This document shows, one piece after another, positions 1 through 11,800 of a DNA stretch of 64,000 bases. Position numbers and translations under genes: made by a program. Every line of letters starts with the position of its first letter. Within the stretch, counting starts at the first letter, position 1. The stretch is from Tribonema minus. Taxonomy: Eukaryota; Sar; Xanthophyceae; Tribonematales; Tribonemataceae. Under the pieces are notes generated by a model. The model made no database searches, was not told the origin of the DNA, and saw only the letters and a program-made list of their open reading frames with translations. The DNA is taken from NCBI GenBank assembly GCA_017506865.1, contig JAFCMP010000224.1, forward strand, positions 496,001 through 560,000, written 5' to 3'.

Positions 1-25
1 CCCTGCAACGTAACCTCCAGGCGCC

Positions 26-3000
26 ATGTCTATAAAGCTGAAGGAGCTGATCAGGGCCGTCAGAGCCTGTAAAACTGCTGCGGCGGAGCGCAGCGTGGTG
101 AGCCAGGAGCTGGCCCTCATCAGGACCGCTTTCAAGGAGGAGCAGCTGGAATATCGCAACAGGAATGTTGCCAAGCTGCTCTTCATGCACATGCTGGGCT
201 ACCCCAGCCACTTTGGGCAGATGGAGTGCATCAAGCTCATCACCTCGCCGGAGTTCACGGACAAGAGGATCGGCTACCTGGGCCTGATGCTGCTGCTGAC
301 GGAGAAGGAGGAGGTGCTGATGCTGGTCACCAACTCCCTCAAAGTGGACCTCAACTCTCAGGTACCTACATTGCGGCACACACTGCATGTAATCCTGTGC
401 GCGTTGGTGATGAGCCTTTGCAGATGACACATCACAGAGCTCTTTGCGCAGTCACAGAACAGCAGGCAGCAGAAATTGAGCGATCAGGGTGAGGGTGAGT
501 GTACCAGGCCTACACATCGCACCAGTTTTTGATGCCAACAACATGCCTGACCATCATGTACCATTACTCATGAGAACTACAGGCAGCTTGGTCCCCCGTC
601 GCGATTGACACAGAGCTTCACGTTTGCAACACGACCCAGCAATCATGTACGTGGCAGTCACTGACATCTTGGGCTCCCGTTGTGACTGGCACAGAGCTTC
701 CATCTGCAACACGACCCAGCACTCTTGCACGTGGCAGTCACTGCGTCCGGTCTGGCGAGCCGCCCGCGCGTATTGCTGCCTTCGCGCACAACTGTTGTCA
801 CATGATACAGCGCACAGCTCCCGTCACCGACTCAGAGCAAACCTGCGCTGCATACTTTCAACACACACGTCGACACATACCACTGCCAGCACAGGCGGCG
901 GCCGCACTGTGAAGGAGAGTCACATCCTGTACTCTACTGCGCACACATCACCCCCGCTGTTGTTGCGGTTTTGCCAAGAAGGAGAGTCACCATTTGCGCA
1001 ATGCCCTCGCTTGCAGAACCCATTTGTGGTGGGGCTGGCGCTGACGACGGTGGGCAACCTCGCCACGCCGGACATCGCGCGCGATCTCATGATGGACGTC
1101 GACCGGTACCTGCAGTCCAACAACCCGTACCTCAGGAAAAAGGCGGCGCTGTGCACGATCCGCATCCTGCAGAAGGTCAGGCGCTACATACAGCATGGAC
1201 TGTGTGTGCTGTTGCGTAGGGTTGGGATTAGGGTTGAAGTTGAAGTTAGGAGGGTCGAGCGCTGTGCACGAATCCATGTGTTGCAGAAGGTCACAGAAGC
1301 TGCATGGAGTACGTACGTACGTGTGGCGTTTCGCATCTGCCATACGCCATTCTCAAATGTGAGGCTGGGGGCGGTGTGTGCGCATCAGTGCACTGCTGCT
1401 TGTGCCGACGTGAGCTGTAAATGCCTGTCCCCCATCGGAGATGTCGGTTGGTAGTGCAGCATGCCGCTGGTTCTGAGTCCAGTAATTACACTTCATGTGC
1501 AACATGCCATTGGTGCTTGATCTGGCAAGCGAATCAGGAATCTCGCAGCGCGCAGGACGTGCATTTGCAGAAAGTGCAGGTGTGCTGCAGCCCGCTCTCA
1601 CTGTTTCAGTGGGGGGTTTGTGAACTTCAACTGACTTTGTGGCCCATGCATGAGCATGGGGTGCGCAGTAGCTGCTGAGCAGTGCTGCGCATTGAGTGGG
1701 GCATCCGCTGGCAATTGTGTCTTGCACATCCGTTGATACTGGGTATTGACTGCCAGGCAAGGGCACTGCACTGGTGCCTGATTACGCTTGAACTTCAAGA
1801 TGCCACAAGTGCTCTGGCATCAAATCAGGATGTAGCAGCGCGCATGCGCCACGCCCCTGCACACTCTGTTGCGGTGGCCATACCTGTCTGATAACGCCAA
1901 CTGCTGTAGTGGCACACAAGCATGGATTCATGGGGATCTGCCGAGCAGTGCTGCGCAGTGGAGGCGGTGTCGATCGTGTTGTGTGCATCCTGTGGCACTG
2001 GAGCCAAGAGAGGCAAGCAAGGGCACTGCACTGCATCCAAGCATACGCGCACGCCAACACAACACCGCTCTTGCTCCTTCACGGCGGCAGAATCCGGACC
2101 ATGTCGAGGACTTTGCGGAGAGGATCGTGGGCGTGCTGAAGGACAGGTTAGCCATTTGCACAGCAAGCCAAATGACTGGTCAGCGATCACTGTTGTTGAA
2201 GTTGCCCTTGAAGTTTGTTTGATTTGGTCATGGGCGTGCTCAAGGACAGGTCAGCCATTCGCACAGCGTGGCGACAAGCCGTGGTTCTATATCCTGCGTC
2301 GCCAAAATTGTTTAATTTGTTTCTGAAGCTTTTCTTGAAGTTTGGCTGCTGAGAGGTGACACACCAGGTTGCTGCATGTGGGTCCTTCGACAGCATGTGG
2401 CCACCGGCACAGCAGGGCTGCAGAGCCAACTGGCGTGTATGGAAACTTAGCCTGGCTCTAGGCCTGTGCAGTGTGTACTTCACATGTGTGTAGACCAAGG
2501 CGTACAGCTGTCGCGTGCGCAGCTCATGACGAGCATTGTGACGCTGATCATTTGTTCATTCATTCATTCATTCATTCAATTCACCCATGTCCTCTCATCA
2601 GGCACCACGGGGTGGTGCTGGCAGCAGGCAGCTCATGACAATCATTGTGGCGCTGTTCATCCATCCATTCATTCAATCATCCAATTCATTCATTGTCTAT
2701 CATTAGGCACCACGGCGCGCCGCTGGCGGGCGTGCAGCTCATGACGAGCGTTGTGGCGCTGTTCATCCATCCATTCATTCATTCATTCATCCATGAATGA
2801 TCATCTTTTGTCAGGCACCACGGCGTGCTGCTGGCGGGCGTGCAGCTCATGACGAGCATCGTGGCACTGGACCCTAAGGCGTATGCGGGGCTATTCGCGC
2901 GCGTTGTGCCGAGCCTCGTGCGGCTGCTCAAGAACCTGGTCTCAACAGGGTACTCTCCGGACCACGACGTCGCTGGCGTGACGAACCCCTTTCTGCAGGC

Positions 3001-6000
3001 GAGTTTACCTACACCGTGTATGTGTGCGGGCTAGTGCGGATGCTGAGCGACATTGTTGGTAGGCATGCTAGGTGTACCTCCTGTGCCTACGGCGTCGCTG
3101 GCATGACGAACCCATTTCTGCAGGCAAGTTTACCTACACCGTGTATGTGTGCTGGCTAGTGCGGATGCTGAGCGACATTGTGGGTGGGCATGCTAGGTGT
3201 ACCTCCTGTGCCTATGGCGTCGCTCGTGTGACATGCCCCTTTCTGCAAGCCAGTTCACACTGTCGTTGGTTGTATGCTGGCGTACATAGTTGGTGGGTAC
3301 GCTAACTCAGCCTGTCGGCAGGACGCTAGATTTGGTGCATGAAGGTGGTCTGCTGTGCGGTCCGCGCAGAAGTATATACGTAAGGTAGGTAGGTGTGCTA
3401 GGTGTGAGTCTGGGTAGGTATGCCAAGTTGGACTGTAGGGCAGGTTTGCCAGGTTCATCTCTAGGTTGCCAGGTTCTACTGTAGGTAGGTATGGTAGATT
3501 GGACTGTAGGTAGGTTTGCTAGGTTGGACTGTGGGTAGGTTGGTATGCTTGGTGCACAAGCCGGACCACGATGTTACGCATCGTGCGAACCACTACCTGC
3601 AGGCAGGCGCTCGTGGCGCGCGGCGTACAAATAATTGTAGACTCAATGGCCGATATAGTGGCATGCGAGCAAGTGAAAGCGGCGCCGCATTGCACGGCTT
3701 GCACAGCGGCGCAGGCGATCGAGCGTGCCTTGCCGCGTGTCGTTGGGCAGACTGCACCGCGCCTGCGCGCAGCTGCAGACTCCATGGCCGATGTAGTGGC
3801 ATGCGAGCGTACTGTGCTCAAAAGGGCGGATTGTTACGCGGCATGCGCGGGCGACTGTAGGCTTTGGGGCCGGCGTAGCGATATGCGGGCGGAGTCAAAA
3901 GGGCGGCTCATGGCACGTCGAATGCGTGGCGCATCGCGTGCCTTTGTGCAGTGCGTACCGAGCCTAGTGGCCCAATACACTGTTCTGCACTGTAGTGGCA
4001 GGGCAGAGTCCTGTACTTGCAGTACACTGTACCTTATGTGCGGTACACGGCGTGCATTCTGTATCACACGCGCTGCCATATTTACTATTGAATGGACACT
4101 CATCAATGCCGTGGCGCCGTGGATGTCCTGCAACGTGCCTGCAGGTGAAGACGCTCAAGCTGCTGCGCGTATTGGGCGAGCATGGCGGCAGCGACGACGC
4201 AGCGGAGGCCATGAATGACATACTGGCACAGGTGACGCTCCTACCTCTATTATGCACTAAAACACCACTGATCAGAGTAGTGTCAGGCTGGCGCTCTTCA
4301 CCTCTCAGGCCCACTGATAACCGCCGAAGAGTGTCGTGTTGGGCTGCATTGGCAGTTTGTGACAGCATGTCGTGTGTTGGTTGAGGGGTTGCTGTCATCA
4401 AAATGCTGGTGTATGCAAGGTCATAGAGTGTTCATCCAGCGCGCGTTTGCCGGTACGTCGTTGGTGCATGTGCCACCATCGAACGTGGTCAAACGCTTTC
4501 ACCCCTGCAGCCTTCCAGCTGTATCTGAGTGGTCAAACACGTTTGAAAGATGTGCCTGGAGCCAGCACCGACGACAGATCAGACTCAACTAAGCTTTGTG
4601 CACATATTTTACTGATTGCTGAGCCGCCAATTTCAAGCACATCACAGTACCCACCATCGTTGCTTGCCATGATTCCATTGAGCGTGCTCGGACAGGCGCA
4701 TATATCTGCAGCCGTGCTGACGTGTCTGAGTGGTCGAACACGCAAAATCGTGGCAGCGTTGCTCAACAGCTGCTCGCTGCTGCGCCGCTGCAGGTGGCGA
4801 GCACCACGGAAACGGCCAAGAACGCGGGCAACGCCATCCTGTACGAGTGCGTCAACACCATCATCGGCGTGCAGTCCGAGCAGGGGCTGCAGGTGCTGGC
4901 CATCAACATACTGGGCAGGTATGTATGAGATTGTCTCCTGTAGTAGAGTCAGAGTCAGAGTCAGGGCAGCAGTCCGAAGCAGGGGGGCTGCAGGTGCTGA
5001 ACAGCGCGAACCGGGGAGGTCAGCATGGGCTGGCCTGCGTGAAAGAGTCAGAGACATATGCATCATAGCAGTTGGAGCGGAGGCTGGCCGTTGATGGTTG
5101 TACGAAATCGCATCTTTAAGTCAGAGTCAATGTCAAGGTAGCAGCTGAGCAGGAAGGGCGCAGGGGCTGGCGCTCAACATACTGGGCAGGTATATGAGAT
5201 ACCGCCCTTTAGAGTCAGAGTCGGAGTCAGGGTGTGTAAGGTGCGGTACCTTATGTCAGCAGGCCTAATAGCACAACGCGGCTGTCGTGCATTTCATTTC
5301 TGTTCCGTGCATGTATAGGCAAGTGGATACCGTGCGTCATGGTTATCGGTGTGCATGTGTTGCATAATGCGTTACGCCAGTCGTTGCCGCCGAGCTTTGG
5401 GCAGCGGCGCTTGCTGTGCCGCTGCTAGCCAGGGGACGATGCGCAGCCGCAGGCATTGAGGAATGTCCTTCATACAACTTCAAAGTTGAATTTGAGTGTC
5501 ATAAGCTAGACCTGGCAGTTCGACACGGTGGTTGCCGTAGACCTCTGACAATACTGCAAGGTATAGATGCCATTGCTGATGGCTTCATCGCTCAAAGGGC
5601 AACCGATGTGTGGCCACCTGTTTTGATGCCACTCCTGCACAATCTTCTAATGCAACTTCGCCATGGAAACGAATCAGAAGATTGTAGAGCCCTAGGTGAC
5701 AAGGTGTGGTCAGCCGTCAAAATGCATGCCTTCCACCAATAATTGTATCGGTTTTAACCAAAGAGCGCCGGCGCGCCCGCCCCCCGCAGGTTCCTGCTGA
5801 ACCGCGACAACAACATACGCTACGTCGCGCTCAACACGCTGGGCAGGGTTGTGGAGCGCGACATGGCCGCAGTGCAGCGCCACCGCACCACGGTCAGTGC
5901 TCAGCACTCTACCTTTGTAGCGCAGCACGTTCAAATGCTCACAACTCGGCCATCACAGAGCGTGACATGGCCGCAGTGCAGCGCCACCGCACCACAGTCA

Positions 6001-8796
6001 GTTCTGCCTCAGCGCTCACCCTTCTTGACTCACCCTTTGACAGTGCTCAGCCACGGCAGCTTGCTCAGCGCCCTCTGCCTTTGTAGTGTAGCACGCATAA
6101 ATGCAGAACTCGGCCTTCACGAACGTGCTCAGCACTCTGCCAATCTCAGCAGTGTATCGCATTTCACGACATGGCCGCAGTGCAGCGCCACCACACCACG
6201 GTCAGTGCGCAGCGCTCTACCTTTGTAGTCTGGCGTAGCACGTTTGAATGCTCACAACTCGGCCTTCACAGAGCGCGACATGGCCGCCGTGCAGCGCCAC
6301 CGCACCACGGTCAGTGCATCAGCGCTCAGCCTTTGTGGCACGTTCAAAATGCTCACTGCTTGCTAGACGCTCTCGGCCTGTGTAGCACGTTCAACTGCTC
6401 TGCAACTCTGGTCTGCACACACTTGCTCAGCACTGAGTGGTCGACCCTCGCAACGGTGTGCTCACATTCACGATATGGCCGCGCGGTGCACCGCCACCGC
6501 ACCACGGTCAGTGCTGCTTTAGCGCCCTGCTCACAACTCAGGGGCTTCACCAACTTGCTTAGTGCTGAGTGTTTGGCCCACTCAGCAGTGTGTTCGAGAT
6601 TTCACGACATGCGCGCAGCAGTGTCTGGTGGTCAGTGCTCACCTTTCATCACGGCGTGCGCAGTGTCTCAGCACCACCGCACCACGGTCAGCGCTATCTC
6701 AGCGCGCTCGGCCCTCGCAGCACTTGACATGCTCAGTGCTCAGTGCTCAGCCGTTGCAACAGCGCTCAGGGCTCGTAGCATGGTCAGCGCTCGGCGATGC
6801 TGCCTTCGCGCGGCAGTGCGCAGAGCGCAGTGCGCGGCCCTTTCCGCAGCACGCGCCGCGCCGTGCTTCTAAACCTTCCGTGGCGCCACTGCGGACGGTG
6901 GTTGGTGCTCACAGTGTGCAGGGGGTGATCAGCAGTGCTCTGTACCCTTCGTGGCGCGCATTGCACTTGCTGGCTGCCCAGAGCCTTCACGACATGCCCA
7001 GTGCTCAGCTTTCACACCAGGCTCAGTGCGCTTGGTGATCAGTGCCCAGCGCCCTCACGTCACACTCGGCATGTATTACCATAATGCTGTACCGCACACG
7101 TGGCAGCCTTGAAGTTGTGACATAGTTCATGCAGTTTCCATGCTGACCCCTTGAAGTTATGCACTCCTCTTACTGTGCAGATCGTGGACTGCCTGAAGGA
7201 CCCAGACGTCAGCATACGCCAGCGCGCGCTGGAGCTGATATACCAGGCACGTCAACTTGAACTGAGGCATGTGTAATCGAAAAATGTGTGGTCGGGAAGT
7301 ACTTGACTTCAAGTGTGTACTTCAAGGTTGACTGGCAGCGCGAGTAGGCAAACGTTGGAGATCACATATGAAGCACAAATATGGACAGGCATATGCATGG
7401 TGTATGGCAAGCGTGTCATCTCTGCTGGCACTCGCGGATCTCAGGTTGTCACCGCCGCTGGCAGCACGAGCTGCAGCTTCGCGTGTCATCAACACTGGCA
7501 GACAACACGCCGACTGATGTCGTTTCGCCCGGCGACGGCGGTCATTTGCGCCGCCCGTGCCCCTCTCACCAGATTGTTGTTGTTCTGCATCTCTGCAGCT
7601 GGTGAATGAGGGCAATGTGGCAGCGCTCACCAGCGAGCTGCTCAACTACCTGGTGGTGGCGCTGCCGGAGCACAAGGCGGGCCTTTGCGACAAGGTATGT
7701 ATGTAAACGAATCAAACGATCGTAGAGCTCTAGGTGATCAGGGATGCTTAGCCGCAAGTGTCTTCCACCAATAACCGTGGTCGCCGCTGCTGCAGCATTT
7801 GGCCACGAGTCAAATGTATGTATGCCAGTGCTTCTTTGTTGTTGCTGCCCACACTACTGCAGTCTCGGTGACCAATTCCCACGCGAAGGCAAGTCAAACT
7901 GGAATGCGGACAGGACCAGCTAGCATCGTATGCATGTAGGCTAGTGCCTCTCAAGTCAATTACCCACACCATGTGAAAACGGCTCGGCCACCTTTTGGCT
8001 ATGACTGTTTTAAACTGTGCAGTGTGCGCGTACGCAAGCACATGAAGCGCCGCATCCCATCGGATCAGACACCACGACGCTGCAACATGTATTTGCGGCC
8101 GCCTCCCCCCCGCACCCCCCCCCTCCCCCCTGTTTGTACGTTTCACGGACGCTTTGCAGCAGTTTGCAACAACATGAGCGCGAGCACCTGTACTGTAACC
8201 TTTGCATGGCGCGGGACTGAACACTATGTTACGATTCTTCAACATGTGTTCACTGCCGCCGTCCCTTATCCACCCCTGCTCCTGTTCAACACAGATCATG
8301 GATGCCGTGCAGCAGTTTGCCGCAACGTGAGCGCATGTAACCGCCCCACAGTGTGGCACTGAACATTGAGTTAGTTTGAAGTATGATTCTGTGAAATGCG
8401 TTAAGCCCCCCCCCCCCCCCCCCCGGCGCGTGACGCTCCCGTTCCACACAGATCATGGATGCCGCGCAGCAGTTTTCCACAGCATGAAAGCGTGTAACTG
8501 TATGTAACCTTCGCATGACCGCTGGACCATACACCAAGTTAGGATTCTGCTGTATTCACAGCCGCCGTCCCTAATCGCCCCCCATGCCTCCCCCCTCGCC
8601 CCCACCCGCCCCCCCGTCCCCGCGCTCCCGTTTCGCACAGATCATGGATGCCGTGCAGCAGTTTGCCACGGACCGGCGCTGGCGCATTGACACGCTCATA
8701 TCCATGCTGGGCATTGCGGGCGACAGCGCATCCGACGCCATCGCGTGCAACACCATCATCTACATCGGCCAGTGCCCCGAGTACCAGGTGAGTGAA

Positions 8797-8827
<31 letters not shown>

Positions 8828-11800
8828 TGGCAACATTCCTTTAGACGAAGCTGACTTTGTAACCTTGACCGTCGCCCTTTCTGGTTTGCATCGCACAGCG
8901 TAAGCGAGTACCGGGCGACCGCCAGTGTGTGTGGGGGGGGGGCAAGTGCAAGTGGAAGTCTCGCGCCACTCCATACACACATTGGCAAGCAGGTGCCCAC
9001 GACGCTGGCACAGGCAGCCACACCGAGGCATGGCCCACTCGAGAACCTCCATCAGCGCTCGCACAGCATCGACCTCCCCCTCCCACCCCCACGAATCCCC
9101 TTTCAGGGGCACATCGCAGAGAGAACTTCATCAGCGCTCGCACAGCATCGACCTCACCCCCCCCCCCACCCCCCACCCCCCACCCCCCCCAAATCCCCCC
9201 TTCTCCACCAGGGGCACGTCGTCCACAAGCTCCACGCGGCGCTGGCGGCGGATCTGTCGACGCAGGCCAACGCGCAGCCCGCCCTCGCGCGCGTCGCCGT
9301 GTGGTGCATCGGCGAGTACGGCGAGCTGCTAGCGCGCGCGTGGCCCGCGCTAGACGTCGCCGCCGCCGCGTCCAACAACAGCATGGGCGTGTCGAGCGCG
9401 GCGCGCGCGGCCGTGCCGCTGAGCGCTGCTGTGGAGCTGCTGGCGGCGCTCATGACGCACCACAGCGCGACTGCGGGGCTGCGCAGGTGCGTCGTACTTG
9501 AAGTACTGAGTTGAAGATGGCAGTTGATCGTTGTGCCGCCGTGTCGCTGAGCGCTGCTGTGGAGCTGCTGGCGGCGCTCATGACGCACCACAGCGCGACT
9601 GCGGGGCTGCGCAGGTGCGTCGTACTTGAAGTACTGAGTTGAAGATGGCAGTTGATCGTTGTGCCGCCGTGCCGCTGAGCGCTGCTGTGGAGCTGCTGGC
9701 GGCGCTCATGACGCACCACAGCGCGATCGCGGGGCTGCGCAGGTGCGTCATACTTGAAGTACCAACTTCTTCAGGTGGGGAATTGAGCACTGCGCGGCGG
9801 TGCCGCTGAGCGCTGCTGTGGAGCTGCTGGCGGCGCTCGTGGCGCACCGCAGCTTGGCCGCAGGGCTGCGCAGATATGTATGTAGGCGCAGTGCACCATC
9901 TGTGATGTACTCCCGCATCGCGCCGCCGGTGCATCTAACGCCACATACATGCATATCCCCCCCCCCCTTCCTGTCGCGTGTTGACGCTCCGCAGCTGCTG
10001 TATAATCATCAAGACCCGCAACACCTTACGCCACATACAACCCCGCCCCTCCCCCCCCCCGGCGCGCTGTGACTCTCCGCAGCTACTGCATCACCGCGCT
10101 GGCGAAGCTGTCGGGGAGGGGGCTGCTGTCGCCGGAAGACGCTGCGCGCGCCGGCGTACTGGTCGGCTCCTACGGGTCGTCGCTTCAAGTGGACCTGCAG
10201 CAGCGCGCGTGCGAGTTCACGCAGCTGCTCGGAGGCGCCTGGTGCGTGTTTGCCATCACAGTTGCAGATGTTTGTATCGCTCGTGTCGCTGTTAACATCG
10301 CTCGCGACGCATCAAGTGGATCTGCAGCAGCGCGCGTGCGAGGTCATGCAGCTGCTCGGAGGCGTCTGGTGGGTGCTTGCAATGGCAACGCTCAGTCACA
10401 TACGCGACGTTGCTTGCGGAAGTAAGCATGTGTTGGGTGGCGGCTGTGTCGTATCAGCTGACTGTGATCACGCAAGTCGATTAGCGGCGTTGCTTACGGA
10501 AGTACGCATGCATTGGCTGGCAGCTGTGTCGCAGTAGTTGAAGGCGATCACGCAGGCCCCAGGTGGTGCCCTGTGGGTTTTGCGATGGCGAGTGCTCGAA
10601 TGAAGGCGCCGGCCTTTGTGCTGGCGGAAGTCGGCGTGCGTGGTGGCTGCCATGCGTCGGTGGACGATGCGCGAGCGCGCGCGTGTACCCCCTTGTTGCG
10701 GTGCAGACGCGTACATCAAGCGCATGCGCACAACGCACGCGCAGCGCGCGCCCTTGGCCTGCGTATGCGCTGTTGCACGGTGCGCACAGCATCTCGGGCC
10801 AGATCAGCACCGGCAACACAACGTGCGGCAGAACGCGCAGCGGCTTCCCATCAAATGTCTACACCATCTACCTCGCGCGCCTGTGCTGTCACGCGCCCAC
10901 ATGTGCATATCATGCTTTTTGGTGCATGAAGTTGCTGCTGGTTCGGTGGCCGGGCCATCGATGGCCCTTGTGTTGGCGTCAAGTCGGACGTCGAGTTGCC
11001 GCCAGTGTTGACACACAAGCCCGCATTGGCATCAAAGCGTTCTTGTGTGTTGTGTATATTGCCACACACCAGCCTCATCATCAGAGCAGGAGTGACCGGA
11101 GAGTATGGGCCTGCACTGAACACGTCAGCTGGCCCGCAGGTTTTGCCTACAAGCATCACGTTTAGTAGCTCTGGCAGACAAAGATGGGCGGAAGTGTATT
11201 CAATCTGACATGTTTTCGCTACGCAGGTCCAGCGTGCGCAGCTCTACGCTCAATCAGGTCCGTGCGAAAGACGAGGCAGCGCTCAGGGAGCGGCGTGCGC
11301 GCGAGCCATCATATGCGCTATGAGGTCCAGCGTGCGCGGCGCGGTGCGGCGCTCAACAGGGTCCCTGCAATAGACGAAGCAGCGCTCAAGTCATGTATAG
11401 TAGCTCTGGTAGACAAAACAACAGACGGAATCATATTCACTCCTACGTGTATTCGCTATGCAGGTCCAGCGTGCGCGGCGCCGCGCTGGATAAAGTTCCT
11501 GCGATAGACGAGGCAGCGCTCAGGGAGCGGCGCGCGCGCAAGCTGCTCGGCAGCGGCGCTGCGGCCGTGAACGATGCGGACCTGTTTGACGGGGGTGACG
11601 CGTCACCGGGGCCGCAGCAGCGCAGGGCCGCGAGGTAAGCACTGCTGCCGTCGTTTTCGATATGATGTAAATACTTCAAAGTATATGTTTTGCCTTCAGT
11701 TGCTTTGACGCGGACCTGTTTGACGGCGGCGATGCGTCACCGGGGCCGCAGCAGCGCAGCAGCGCAGGGCCGCGAGTTGAGCACTGCTGCCTCGAAGTTC

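Noticed and set aside
7748..8449. 233-codon minus-strand frame in AP-1 gamma intron 9
   Set aside because: Overlaps the exon 10 acceptor copies and C tracts; composition is not protein-like.
9421..9890. Regular repeats resembling a CRISPR array
   Set aside because: Units are contiguous tandem copies that include coding sequence, without unique spacers, in a eukaryotic intron.
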